Shown: one piece after another, positions 21,775 to 33,324 of the stretch
How positions within the stretch are numbered: the stretch's first letter is position 1
Layout: every line of letters starts with the position of its first letter
Source: Henckelia pumila
Lineage: Eukaryota > Streptophyta > Magnoliopsida > Lamiales > Gesneriaceae
Assembly (NCBI RefSeq): GCF_033568475.1
Contig: NC_133121.1
Span: 168,765,716 to 168,829,715 of the forward strand
Direction: 5' to 3'
DNA length: 64,000 bases
Notes under the pieces: generated by a model
Databases searched by the model: none
What the model was told of the DNA's origin: nothing
The model's input: only the letters and a program-made list of their open reading frames with translations
Program-made: the position numbers and the translations under genes

Positions 21775-24700
21775 TCAACTCATTTTACTCAAACCATATT
21801 CATCACTTAGGATGGCTGCAGCAACGTATGCCCTTATACCGTCTATTTTGCAATCAGTCTGATGATTCCATGTAAACGGGTCATCACGAGCATAGCACTT
21901 TGCCCATAGGCAAATAAACACACCACAATCGGGATTAGGCCCTTGGACTCTACACTTTGGGAATCCCACGATGCAATTGGAAAGGTCAAGGTCCTTGAAC
22001 ATCCTCAAGTATCCTAATAGAAATTCAACCTGGACACAAATCGAATTATTGTAATAGTGAACTAATTGCATCACATAACGAGGGAGGTACAATAATGAAA
22101 TACTTACAAACTTTCTCGCACTTGTCCTCTCATATGGGTTGTCTATTGAGTTCCTCACCACAAATTCCTTTTTTTTTTTCACTATTCCACACAAGAAAAA
22201 ACCAATGGGATCTCACACCAATAGGAAATAATGCATATCTGCATATCATCATTACTTCCTTATTTAGATCGTGTAACTTCACCACGGTACTATTAGTACA
22301 CTTCGAGAGGAAGTCCACGTATTGATGATCCTCAAGTGATTTGTTCTTGTAATGCTCACCAAGTACTTTTAATACATCATGCTACGAAAAATATTTAAAT
22401 TGTCAACAGTAAATTTTAATACTTAAATACATAAATAGAAGAACAGTGGATGAAATAAAGTTAATTACAAAGATAACCCATACAAACCTGAACCCAAGGT
22501 TGAACCGTATAAATGGGGAGGTCATGGTTATTGGAGCGGCTCAAAATTTTCAGGTAGCATTCTATTATATCTTCCCGGACATCTTTTCCAAACAACATAT
22601 CACATAATTGAGGTCCTTCCATTGATAGGTATGAGTCATTCCACACCACACAACAATGTAAAAAAAAAATCAGTGCACTAGTTAAAATATACAATGTAAT
22701 AAACATGATGACTTACTCCAATTTTTATCGTGAAAGAAAAGAACTAATGACATTTCTCTCTGAATCAGTCACTAAATCGTGTCCACAAAAATCTATCTGA
22801 TGTATACTTGCAAAGGATCCTCCACAACCTGTCCAACATCTAGCGTCACCTGCTCAACAACACGATCAAGATCTACGAGGTAGTCATCCTGATGAAACAC
22901 ACAATAATTCAAATAGAAGCAATATAAGTCACATATCAAATAAAGAAAAGAAACAACTATACGTAATATATTACTACTACCTCTGTCGTACTACCAACCA
23001 AACTACTAGATTTCTCTCTCAATCGTTTTGAAACTCTTCTCGGCACATTCATCCAACTCTCTTTGTTTCTCCTACTCGCGCGCTCCACTTTATTTCTTAT
23101 GTTTACAATCTTCTTAAGATCAAATCCACTTGCAGCATCGCTCTCGTCAACCAACAATTTTGAAACACGATCATCAATATTTCGACCGGAGGCTTCTCCA
23201 TCATCCTTTGAGATCATTTTAATAGAATACACAATCACATAATCAACTATCTTCTTTGGTTCATTCTCAATTTCATTTTCTACTTACATTTTCTCACCTT
23301 CCTTCTCATCTAAATTTTCAAATCCATCCTCCATTTCATCAGCAACATCATTTACATTTTCATGAATTTTTGGAACTTGTGTCTCAATCTGCACACTATA
23401 TAAGTCATTGAAATTGCCATCAAAACCCTTACCACCAGAATTTTTTTGACTACTAATTTTTCCAGCACCACTCTTTGAATCGTATCTGCGTTTCAAATTC
23501 TCAATCTCAGAAGACTGTTCCCTAACAATCTTCTCCAAACAAGTGACATCTGTTTTCAAAAGATACTCATTCGTTTTTGACATTACCTGTAACAAATCAA
23601 TCACATAATTCTTCAACAAACTTTAAGAACATTACAATTAATTGGACAAAGTATAAATACGCATCACATTCACGTACCACAGTGCTGGAAGATATCTCCT
23701 CAACAAACACTCTTTCGTCAGGGAATGGAACTATAGGAACAACCTATTTATAACATAAAATCGCAAAGTTAAAACATTATAATTATTTTGGATAATATTA
23801 TATCAAAATGACATATCAAATAGGACCTTCATTCTCGTAATTGTGTTAAACAATTCTTTGGCAGAATCAAAATTTTTAGGAATTTTGCACTTCGCCCAAC
23901 GAAACACACGGGAAAATTTCCTAATACTTATCTGAATGGCAAATAAAGGTACAATCTCATACAACCATGCCTACATTGAAAGATTTTTAGATTAAGTATG
24001 TACAAGAAGAAATGTTAGATATGACCAATGTATTAAGGACAATAAATACTAACCATCAACCCCACTAAACAACCATCCATATACTTTTTTCGTTCTACTA
24101 CACCTTATTCACCACCGATATAGGCAGTCATGTGCTTGCAAAGGAATCGGTACGCAGCATCACCCCACGAGTAATCAAAAAAATGATCCAGATCATCAAG
24201 ATATGACATAATAAATCGTGGAGTTGTATAATTTCCAACCGAAAAAATCACACAATTGAATAAATACAAGATAAACATCCTCGCAAAGTCCTCGACATAT
24301 TTTTTTTCTTTCTACGTGCTAGCTCAAGAAGTTTCAAACGAATACTTGATCGGATCACCTTGTTTACACTACCTCCAAAATAACGAGTTACAAAGGAAGA
24401 TTTCATTTTTAAATCAATATTCACCGGTTGTCCAACATATTTTAACCCCATCACAATGGAAAACTCTAACGATTTAAAAGGAACCGATACATTACCATCA
24501 CCAAATTTGAAGGACAAGGACTGAATGTCAAACCTTCTCAACACTGCCTTAACCTTCAAACAACTAAAGCAAAGCTTTGGCATCTTCAACCGTTCCGAGA
24601 ATGGAGAATCATTTATCCACTGTAGTTGTCTTCTCCTAATTACAGATGAAAGTTCTTCCATTGTACTCCGAAATACTGCAGCAGAGCAGCGGCTTGGTGT

Positions 24701-24784
24701 CTCATATGCCCTACGGATACTACGTTTCATCTCGGATCCTACTCGTTCTCGTACTATTTTTAAATAAAAAAAACCGTGTGTCAA
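21775..24784 (-). pseudogene. ULP1-like C48 cysteine protease gene carried by the MULE
   Basis: A multi-exon gene on -. Pieces in 5' to 3' order: 24784-24248, a DUF1985-like domain (LKMPKLCFSCLKVKAVL, FSIVMGLKY); 23619-23284, a charged coiled-coil linker; 23238-22957, basic (RASRRNKESWMNVPRRVSKR); 22706-22461 (WNDSYLSMEGPQLCDMLF, IYTVQPWVQ, then a CAG|GT donor); 22380-22130 with the protease His in GVRSHWFFLVW; and, after a likely intron at about 22049-22111, 22048-21775 with Gln and Cys in RVQGPNPDCGVF. C48 proteases cleave SUMO-type conjugates. The Asp position appears to be Asn (VVRNSID), and an A-run near 22175 shifts the frame, so activity is doubtful. The first ATG is not certain. Confidence 0.8.
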
Positions 24785-25458
24785 AAGTCATAACGAAAAG
24801 ATTTTGATAAATAATTTTCACGGTAACAAAACAGAAAACATAAACCGAAGGAAATATTTTTAAGTTTGAACTATTTGAATTGTCTATACCTAATTCTATC
24901 GAAACAAAACATTGATAAATCTAGTTTGAACTATCAAAACTACAAATTAAATTTCTAAAATTTCGCATACAACAATTTTAAAATTGATTTCTACAGTTTC
25001 GAGAGATTTGTAACAACCTAGATGAAATTGAATAAAAATTTGGACAAATTGAATAAAAATATTAGAAGATCAAAAATATTAGAAGAAACTCACTGCCTTT
25101 CTTGATTTAATTTTCTTCTGCCTTTCTTGCTTTGCTTCTGCTCGTTTTCCATGTGAGTGGAAGATTTCAAATCGTCGATAGCGATTAGTATGTTGTTGCA
25201 AGCCCGTGAGTTTAGCGTGGATGCTAGATGTTGGAAGAAGAGATGAATATTGGTCGAGATTCGAAGATGAGATAAGAGGATGAAAATTGGTGCAGATATA
25301 CGTTTAGGGATTTAGCACAACCGATTCTATCAAAATGAGGGAAGAGAAGAAGGGCGTGAGAAGTGAGAGAAAAGAATATTAAAAAACTAGATAAAATAAT
25401 AACAATAATAATTTAAGAGGAGACAAGGGAGTGGAAAAAAAGATTTTTGTTGTAGTAG

Positions 25459-27024
25459 GTACCTACATATTTAAATCTATGACATGAGTACTGAACCTAA
25501 AACCAAATTTTTGATTGGGTATTTATATATAATTAACCGTAGATAAAAATATTTTAAAGAAATAGAATTATTTTAAAGAAATATAAACATAAGTTATTGA
25601 CACTCGATTAATAATTTTAATAAATAAATAAAAATAAAAAACATGAATTACAAAACCCATAAGGTTTCTACAAAAAGTTTACAAATGTAAAAAAAATTCA
25701 TGAAAAACAAATCTGTAAGATTCTGTACAAATCATTAAAAGTCTGTGAGATTCTATAAAATTCTGCAGAAATACATCAACTCCACAAAAGTCTGTCATTT
25801 AAAAAAAATCAGTAAATCTCTGTAACGAATACACACTCCTTAAGCATAAAAAAGATAATAGTATAAATTTTATTGTCGAGTTAATGCAATAAATGATCTA
25901 GAAACAAAACAGTTTTACGAATTCATGCATAAATTTTATATTGGGACAATATGAATGGGGTCAGGATTTTAATTTACGAAAAGACTTTCATAATATTTAA
26001 TAATATAATATCAAATTAATTGTTTTTTAAAATGTTATTGAATTAATATTTTAAGTAATTCTAATATGGACACTGAAGCAAAATTTTAGATGCTTATTTT
26101 AGTTGGGAGGGAGATTTGTTATAATTGAGTCTCGAACATAAGATTTCACGACAAATTAAGGATGTTGATGTCAGATGAGTTACAAGTTATCGTAAAAAAC
26201 AATTAGATGTTTAATGCATATATTATAAAATCTGATGTTTTATTGTATGCATTAAGCGTGTTTAATGTGATCAACGATGAGTTTGACATTTTTTGTTTTG
26301 TTTTTTTTTTTGTTTTGGCTAAATATTATTTATCTAACTATTATATATAACATATTTATATATATAGAAGGCACGTGAAAATTCATATGCATAAATAATT
26401 TATGTTATAACCAAATATAAATTAGTGTTTAAATTATGTTTAAAGTGAAAAAAATAAATAGGAAGGATGATAGTTATAAACTTACGAGTGATGAATAATA
26501 CATTTATTGAAATATGAAAGTAAAAATATTTTTGTTTATTTAATAAAATGATCGAGTTAATTACACTAAGGGATTATTATTGTACTATTATATAGTAAGA
26601 TAAAATTTTATTAGGTTTCCAAATTTTAAAAACCAAAAACCGAACTTACCAACAGAAATTACCAAAAAACGAAACCGATTAAAGTACCGAACCAAATAAA
26701 GGGAATTTTATGATTCGATCGAGTTTTAAATTTTAAACCGTTTAATGGACATGTACAACCCTGATGTGCTCCACTCGAGCTCACTCCCGACCGGAATGTT
26801 ATGGTAACAACACGTTTTAAAGGTAGAATGAAATTTTTTCTATTAATAGGTCGCAAATGTTCTTTTTAGTACATAAAGAAAGAACAATGAAACACGAGAT
26901 ATATCTTGCAAATCATTATTATTTTAGAAAGCATATATTTTACCAAAACAAATCCACCCCATCTTTAATATAAAGCAATCCCATTCATTTCCTCGTACAA
27001 ATTGAACCCACCCTTTCGGCAAAC
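25459..27024. other. AT-rich intergenic DNA upstream of the IRX15-like gene
   Basis: No coding or repeat signal until the gene's promoter. A TATA-like TTAATATAAAG lies about 55 bp before the start codon (about 26965-26975). Confidence 0.5.
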
Positions 27025-27960
27025 ATGAAGAATAATAACTCCAAAATCATATTTCTACAACCATTAGTGCCCACCAAATCAAGACCTTATTGTTCTACAC
27101 AATATTGTGCTTGGTCCCTATTATTCATTTTGTTCCTTGCCATCGCTTTTGCTCTCACCTTCCTCACCACAAAAAACCACCACCCCATCATCACAAGAAC
27201 CGCCACCCCGAACGACACCTCCGCCACCACGGCAACCAAGAAAACACAACTTCCTAGCACAATCTACACTACACTCCTCCACTATGTGGCCTCAAACAAC
27301 TCCTTCACCACCACCGGAGAAATGTCGTACGACGAGCTTAACGCGATCGCCTCGGTGCTCCACCAATGCGAAAACCCTTGTAACTTGCTAGTATTCGGCC
27401 TCACGCACGAAACCCTACTCTGGAACACACTCAACCACGACGGCGTCACCGTTTTCATCGATCAAAGCTCGTTCTTGGTGTCACAACTCGAGGGGAAACA
27501 CCTGAACATCGAAGCATACGACGTCCGGTTCACCACGCGCGTCGGCGACTTATACGACCTAATCGACCTTTATAAAGAGAAGGTCAGGGAGGAATGCAGG
27601 CCGGTGCAAAACCTTCTGTTCTCCGACTGCGAACTGGCTATAAACGACATGCCAAACCACATATACGACATCGAATGGGACGTGATTTTGGTCGACGGGC
27701 CGAGCGGATACTCGTCGGAAGCGCCGGGGAGAATGTCTGCTATATTCACTGCCGGAGTTCTGGCGAGGAACAAGAAATTAGATCATGCTAAGAAAACACA
27801 CGTTTTCGTGCACGATGCGGTGCGAGAGGTGGAAAGGGTTTGTAGTTTTGAGTTCTTGTGCAAAGAAAATTTGGTCAAGTTTGAGGATTCATTAGCACAT
27901 TTTGTGGTGGAAAGAATGGAGCCTAACTTGTTTCAGTTTTGTGCCAACTCCATTTCCTGA
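27025..27960 (+). CDS. IRX15L: IRX15/IRX15-L-like DUF579 protein (xylan biosynthesis)
   Basis: An intact single-exon gene of 311 residues. A basic N-terminal tail is followed by one membrane anchor ([16 protein letters not shown], about residues 32-48), a Thr-rich stem and the DUF579 domain from about 75 to 305. Landmarks are [40 protein letters not shown] and [14 protein letters not shown], then [10 protein letters not shown] and [17 protein letters not shown]. The [17 protein letters not shown] form is that of IRX15/IRX15-L rather than the GXM methyltransferases. Members sit in the Golgi membrane as type II proteins and are needed for normal glucuronoxylan chain length in secondary walls. 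Its GC-rich codons stand out from the AT-rich surroundings. No stop or shift is seen, so it is probably a functional host gene. Confidence 0.9.
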   Translation: MKNNNSKIIFLQPLVPTKSRPYCSTQYCAWSLLFILFLAIAFALTFLTTKNHHPIITRTATPNDTSATTATKKTQLPSTIYTTLLHYVASNNSFTTTGEMSYDELNAIASVLHQCENPCNLLVFGLTHETLLWNTLNHDGVTVFIDQSSFLVSQLEGKHLNIEAYDVRFTTRVGDLYDLIDLYKEKVREECRPVQNLLFSDCELAINDMPNHIYDIEWDVILVDGPSGYSSEAPGRMSAIFTAGVLARNKKLDHAKKTHVFVHDAVREVERVCSFEFLCKENLVKFEDSLAHFVVERMEPNLFQFCANSIS

Positions 27961-28033
27961 TCATGTTTTGAAGAATAATGGATATTGTACAAACATTATA
28001 ATTTTCTGTTCACAAAAAAAATTAATTTTTAAT

Positions 28034-28958
28034 TTAGGTCATCTCCAACCACAAACACCATATTGGTTGCACTAAAATAGTGCAATTTCTGCATCAAACA
28101 CAATATCCATCTCCAACCCATTTACACCAAATCTTACACCAAAAGGAATATTCTCGGAATATTCCTTTTATTTCATATATATATTAATTAATTTTATTTT
28201 TTTACAAACTATATAATTAATTTTGCGATTATAAAAAAAATATTTTATCGTTAATAAATATTTTTACATATTATATAAATAATATTTTAATTAATTAAAA
28301 AATATTTTATTGTTTAATACATATAAATATTAAATTTAAAGTTTATGGTTTAATTATTATTATATAAATTAATTTATAGATAATACAAATTAATATATGA
28401 TAATTATTAAAATTGATAAATATGTGTACGACTTCAAACATATGACGACCACAGAATGGATACAACTTAAAAAATAAGATGAATACAAAACGGATACAAT
28501 TATATTTTTGTATCCGAATTTTATATTTGTAGTCCAATTTATATTTATAGTTTAAATATTTGCATTTGCATTACAAAATACAATTATTTATAAAATAATT
28601 ATTTAATAATTAATTAAATGTTAAAAATTAAATTAAATTAAATTGATAATAAATTATTGATTGATTACATTAAATGATTATATATTAATTTTTTTTATAA
28701 TATTTAGTTATTATAATAATACCAAAAATATTTAAATAATATTTAAGTATTTTTAAAAACAAATAAAAGGTAATAAAAAAAATAAAATCTTTGCATCAAA
28801 TTTGGCGTAAGCCTTTTTGGTGCAAAGGTGGGGGGCGATAAAATAGCGCAACATTTAGCGCTCCAATTTTTGGTGCAAAGGTGGGGGGCGCTAAAATAGC
28901 GCAGCATTTAGCGCCCCCGTTGGAGCTCCTTTGCTGCGCAGCGTTGGAGCTGCTCTTA
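28034..28958. mobile_element. PIF/Harbinger-like MITE with TTA target duplication
   Basis: Body 28037-28955. The left end GGTCATCTCCAACC and the right end GTTGGAGCTGCTC form an imperfect inverted pair, and TTA flanks both sides, the Harbinger signature. Just inside the right end are two copies of a 'tttggtgcaaaggtggggggcg(c/a)taaaatagcgca' block with nested GCGC palindromes. The core is AT-rich and non-coding. Confidence 0.7.
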
Positions 28959-29138
28959 GTGATTGAAATGACGATTTCTTGTCATGACTAGAGTTTATAT
29001 TCATTTTATTTAACGTGAAATGACATTTAATTTATTTAAATCATGTTTTGATCGTAGTTAAACGAAACGAACTCTAGATATTTTGAAAGGATTGTCAACT
29101 TACCGGAAAATTTTATGCCTTGGGGTGGCGTGTAAACC
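28959..29138. other. Non-coding spacer
   Basis: No gene recognised. CTTGGGGTGGC near 29120 is repeated at about 29220, bracketing the hairpin that follows. Confidence 0.4.
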
Positions 29139-29196
29139 CATGATTGGTTAAAATCAGTGGGCCCCACGTGGAGCTCACTGATTTTACCCAATCATG
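29139..29196. repeat. 58-bp hairpin (palindromic MITE core)
   Basis: CATGATTGGTTAAAATCAGTG at the left pairs with CACTGATTTTACCCAATCATG at the right at 20 of 21 positions, around a GGCCCCACGTGGAGCT loop. Direct repeats of TTGGGGTGGC flank it at a distance. This looks like the centre of a small MITE. Confidence 0.8.
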
Positions 29197-30335
29197 TTCT
29201 GTCATGCTATCCCAGGGTAGTGCCCTTTGGGGTGGCATAGAACTTCCCCAACTTACCACCATTTCTAAATTAGATTAACTAGCTAGTAGATGTGATTGAA
29301 ATGTAAACGAATGGAGTCGGCTCAAAAATATTTAATTCGTATTTGAAATTATTTCTATCCGAACTCCAGCATAATTGGACTTTTATTTAGCTGTCAAAAT
29401 TATTTTAATTTATTTAATGATTTGTAAGCAGTAATACTTTATTAATATAATATAATTATATATTAAATAAATATACTTCATGCTTCGAGTAGGTCGCGAA
29501 TATATTCGAAAATTTCGAGCTAAATTCGAACTTGATCTTTGATTTGCTCTAATCCGAAAAAAAAAAAAATTTTCGCTTCGAGTGGGTCGCGAATATATCA
29601 AATTTTATTTTATTTTTTTTTATAGTTGGCTCGATTCGATCCTTTACACATAACTTAGAAGTGAGTAACTAGGGGTGTGTTTTTTTGTATATCGTATCAA
29701 AAATATTGGTATGAAAAAAATTTACATCGGTACCGATATTAAAATTCTGAAATTTTAGTATCGAAAAAAATCCAGATTAATACCATATAGATATCGAAAA
29801 AAAATTCGATATACAAAATTATGTCTATATATCGAAAAAAATTTGGTAAAATATCTCGAAAAATTGGTATTTTGATTTGATATCCTGGCCTAAATGTGAC
29901 CGGATAGTTGCGCTTAGCTCCCAATTCCATTCGAAGTTATCTTCTACCACGGTCAAACAAACGACAAACCTAGTTTCCGGAGGAATTTGGATTAAAAATT
30001 ACATTAATATCTTCTATTAATTGTTCATAATTTGATTTGGTATGTAAATCAGTTAATACAATTTTAGATTATCTAGATTTGCCATCACTTCACTTCTTTA
30101 TGATTTTCCAATTTCTCGATGACTTCAAGGCACACAAATACTAAACATGTTCAAACCATTTTAAACGTTTAGCATTTGCTCATTCTATCGTTGTTAATTA
30201 ATTAATAACCAAGTAAAAACATATACAATTTGACTTTACGACCAATTCATTTTTCAAAACTAAAAACAGAACCAAACTCATGGAAAATCTATTGTTTTTT
30301 TGTTTGTTTTTTTTTCCCTGTGATTTTAATCCTTG
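29197..30335. other. AT-rich spacer with short repeats
   Basis: No gene. A short block GCTTCGAGT(A/G)GGTCGCGAATATAT occurs twice (about 29482 and 29575). About 29670-29880 is a run of 'ggtat/atcgaaaaaa' motifs. Both look like decayed hAT-like ends. Confidence 0.5.
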
Positions 30336-30620
30336 CATATCTACAAAAAAAAAATATCTATAGCAGCGGTAATATAGGCCTTTAAGAGCGGTCAACAACC
30401 GCTCTGATATATTTAACACCGATTTAACAAACACTCTTACTGTAGACGATTGTAAGCCCAACTCAATCGTATATAATAGGTGTTGGGTAAATTCAGAATA
30501 ATTGCTCTAATATATTGATTTTTAGATCGGTTTTAAAGTGCTCCTATACAATTTATTTTAAAGCGGTTTGAGTAACCGCTTTTGTAGACTTCTGTAGGAA
30601 CGGTTTATAACTGAAAGAAA
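30336..30620. mobile_element. CACTA-like subterminal repeat remnant
   Basis: CTACAAAAAAAAAATATCTA is followed by GCAGCGGTAA and two perfect 8-bp-stem hairpins, AGAGCGGTcaacaACCGCTCT (30385-30405) and AAGCGGTTtgagtAACCGCTT (30561-30581). Such GCGGTT hairpin arrays occur in the subterminal regions of plant CACTA elements. Ends and target duplication were not identified. Confidence 0.45.
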
Positions 30621-30830
30621 TATTTATTCATACAAAATTACTTACGTTTTGACAATATTTAGTTAAGTCTTTTGCCTTTCTTGGGCTTAAAATTTCTTGA
30701 GATAGAATTTAATATTTCCTTATTTAAGTAGATTTGAGATATTATTAAGCTTATCATAATATTTAACTATCACATATCTAATTGATTTATTTCTTATCTT
30801 TGTAGATTTGATATGATTAAATCTAGAGGA

Positions 30831-31396
30831 AGCCTACGTCTACAAGAAAACAATATGAAGAAAGATTCTTTGGTCTTATCTTATCTACTACAGCCAATTC
30901 GTTTTTGAAACCTCCGTTTCTTGATGACACGAATTATGCTTTGTGGAAGACAAGGATGCACTTTACGATCAAAGCTATGGATAAACATGCATGACATAGT
31001 ATACTTACCGGTTGGACTACACCAAAGATCGTGGACAAAGATGGTGACTACATCATAAAGCCAGAAACCACACATGGACAACCAAGGAAGCACAAATCTC
31101 AAGTTTTAATGCTAAAACTATCAACGCTATATTCTCTACTGTTGACATGAGGATGTTTTGGCCTATTGCTAATTGTGTTACTGCAAGGACGCATGGGATA
31201 CTCTATAAGAGAACTGTGAAGGATCTGAAAGTGTCAAGAGAACAAGGATGAGGCTGTTATCTTCCAAGTTCGAAAATCTCAGAATGAAAGAAGATGAAAA
31301 AATTTCTGAATATGATCAATGTATTCGAGAGTTGACCACTGAAGCATTCACCCTTGGAGAACCAATTGATAATGAATGACTTGTAAACAAGTTTCT
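30831..31396 (+). pseudogene. SIRE-like copia gag, first part (split by nested insertions)
   Basis: A decayed gag with FLDDTNYALWKTRMHFTIKA followed by ILTGWTTPKIVDKDG, the N-terminal pattern of SIRE-type copia Gag. A TGA at about 30992 stands where Trp is expected. Several frameshifts follow, but peptides can be followed to the junction with the copia LTR at 31397. The same gag resumes at 49766, so the two parts were one gene before the insertion. Confidence 0.78.
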
Positions 31397-33310
31397 TGTT
31401 GGATCACATTTTCAGATCATAGATCTGATGATACCCGGTGCAGCGGAAGTTTAAAATTTTTATATGAAACGATTCCATATCATGGGTATCAAATCCTAAC
31501 GATTAAATTATGTAAGTAAAATAATAATAACAATTAATATTTTACCTCTTCAAGCTATGACTTGATTATGGACTCCAACAGATTAATTCTGCTCTTGTTG
31601 TAAATCCCAGGAACTGATGACTGCTCGATCAATCTCCGGAATTAGGTCCACGAACAGAAAACTAAAGCCCTCTGATTGATTTCACTAGAAATCAATCAGA
31701 TGTTTATCGAAGAGATTAAACATGTTTGATCTGTCAATTCAGAATGTAATTTTTCATAAAAATCACAAACTGAATTCTCTCAAAAAGTGAGAAGGGATTT
31801 CGAAAATTCTCTTGAGACCCTCTCTCAAATTTTCGAAAATTCCTTTTAGTATTTAGATATGTATTTCGAAAATTGCAAGATGGAATTGTGTTGTTTTCGA
31901 AAATTACACACATGTATATCTATAATTTTTAGTCTGGATTAAGTTATATGTCTATTAGGACACTAACTCCTTAGGGCCCATAATCCATAACTTAAACCCA
32001 ATAAGCCAAGCCTGTTATTATAGAAATTAATATAAAATTCATTATGACTCCGATTGATAAACTGATTTCACCAATGTGCACAGAAACCATTTCTGCACCT
32101 TTTAAAGTCAAGATAATTTTTTTGAATCCGAATTCAGTGATTTCATAAAATGTCCATCCCTATGTCATTTTAGGAAATTCCACTCCCTTTAGTTAAGAAG
32201 TCCAACTTCTCTTTCATTAAATTTAACTTTTTAAATTTAACTATCTCAATGGGGATTAGTAATCCATTACTTATGTGACCCTCAATGGTTCAGGGATACA
32301 GCTAGCCGTGGGCTCACAACTCCTTGTGACTCGGAACAACAATTTCCGACTTACCCATCGAATCATGGTAAGAGCACCTAGCAACATCGCCCCATGATTC
32401 CCTAGGTATCACTGATAGTGCCTGCAAGAACCAGTAGGTTTTGGTTAGCGTACAGTACGGTCCCTTCATCCATATATCCCGATCGAATCAACAACCAATA
32501 GTACATCGAGAGTCGTTCGAGATTCGATAACTATGCAATGCATCTTGAAAATCAAATAGTGACATCGCATGTGCTACTAGGAAACCAAGTAACCTAAATC
32601 ACATCGAGTACTCTGGCCAGAGATTTGTCACACTAATATATCCTCAGATCGCATAGGATATCCACACTCGCAAGCATGTGGTGAATCCTTGACAACAAAG
32701 CATCGACTCCTATATGTGTCGTAACTGTACCCAATCCCGACACCTAATGACCCTCATAGAGTCGGTAAACGAGTCAAAGTATAGTACTAGCATATAGAGT
32801 ATCCATGATGTTTCAAGTATTAAGGACTAATGGTGTACAACCAAAACCGCGGACTTATCCACTTAATTAATAATAACCACTTGGAAAGTCCAAATAGGGT
32901 AGTTCGATCATTCATCATATGAATATCCATTTGCATGCCTTGAACATCTCTATGTTCCATACCAATGAAACGTGGTACTTGGCATCGCAAATGCTAGTCT
33001 CGATCTCGAGCGATCCTTATCCTTATTTGCGGGCGGCTCAATTGACTAGGAACTGTTTAGAATATACAGTGACTATAAGATGTGTTTCATGATAGTGATC
33101 TCTCTTTATTCACTATCTCATCTTACTTACACTATAGTATATTCAAGGTCTTTATCAAAACAATAATAGTATATCATAATATAACATTATGAAGAAAGAT
33201 AAAGAAAATGCCATTAATAAATGTAAATTATATTAAACAAAGATTGTTTACAATAAGAGACTCTCAAAGCCCTTAGCCACAACTTGGCTAGTGGGGCATC
33301 AACTCTTTCA
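31397..33310 (-). repeat. 3' LTR of outer copia (left copy)
   Basis: 1914 bp, TGTTGGATCACA...ACTCTTTCA as written on +. It is nearly identical to 47858-49765. The adjoining atctcccacttgccc (33311-33325) is the complement of the polypurine tract. Confidence 0.92.
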
Positions 33311-33324
33311 ATCTCCCACTTGCC

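Larger units (their letters stand above)
15636..25458. mobile_element. Composite Mutator-like element: MULE transposase (+) and ULP1 protease (-)
   Basis: The left end (acaaaaattatttctaact...) and the reverse complement of the right end (acaaaaatctttttttccact...) align with gaps over about 110 bp, including a shared ATTCT/TTCTCTCAC block, once the small MITE at 15701-15881 is removed. Between these inverted ends lie a MULE transposase pseudogene reading inward from the left and a ULP1/C48 protease gene reading inward from the right, meeting at an inverted minisatellite. MULEs that carry ULP1-like genes are known in plants (Kaonashi type). I could not find a 9-bp target duplication, so exact ends are approximate. 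Confidence 0.7.

Noticed and set aside
27107..27391. Second forward frame within the IRX15-like gene
   Set aside because: A low-complexity Pro/Ser frame shadowing the real DUF579 frame.
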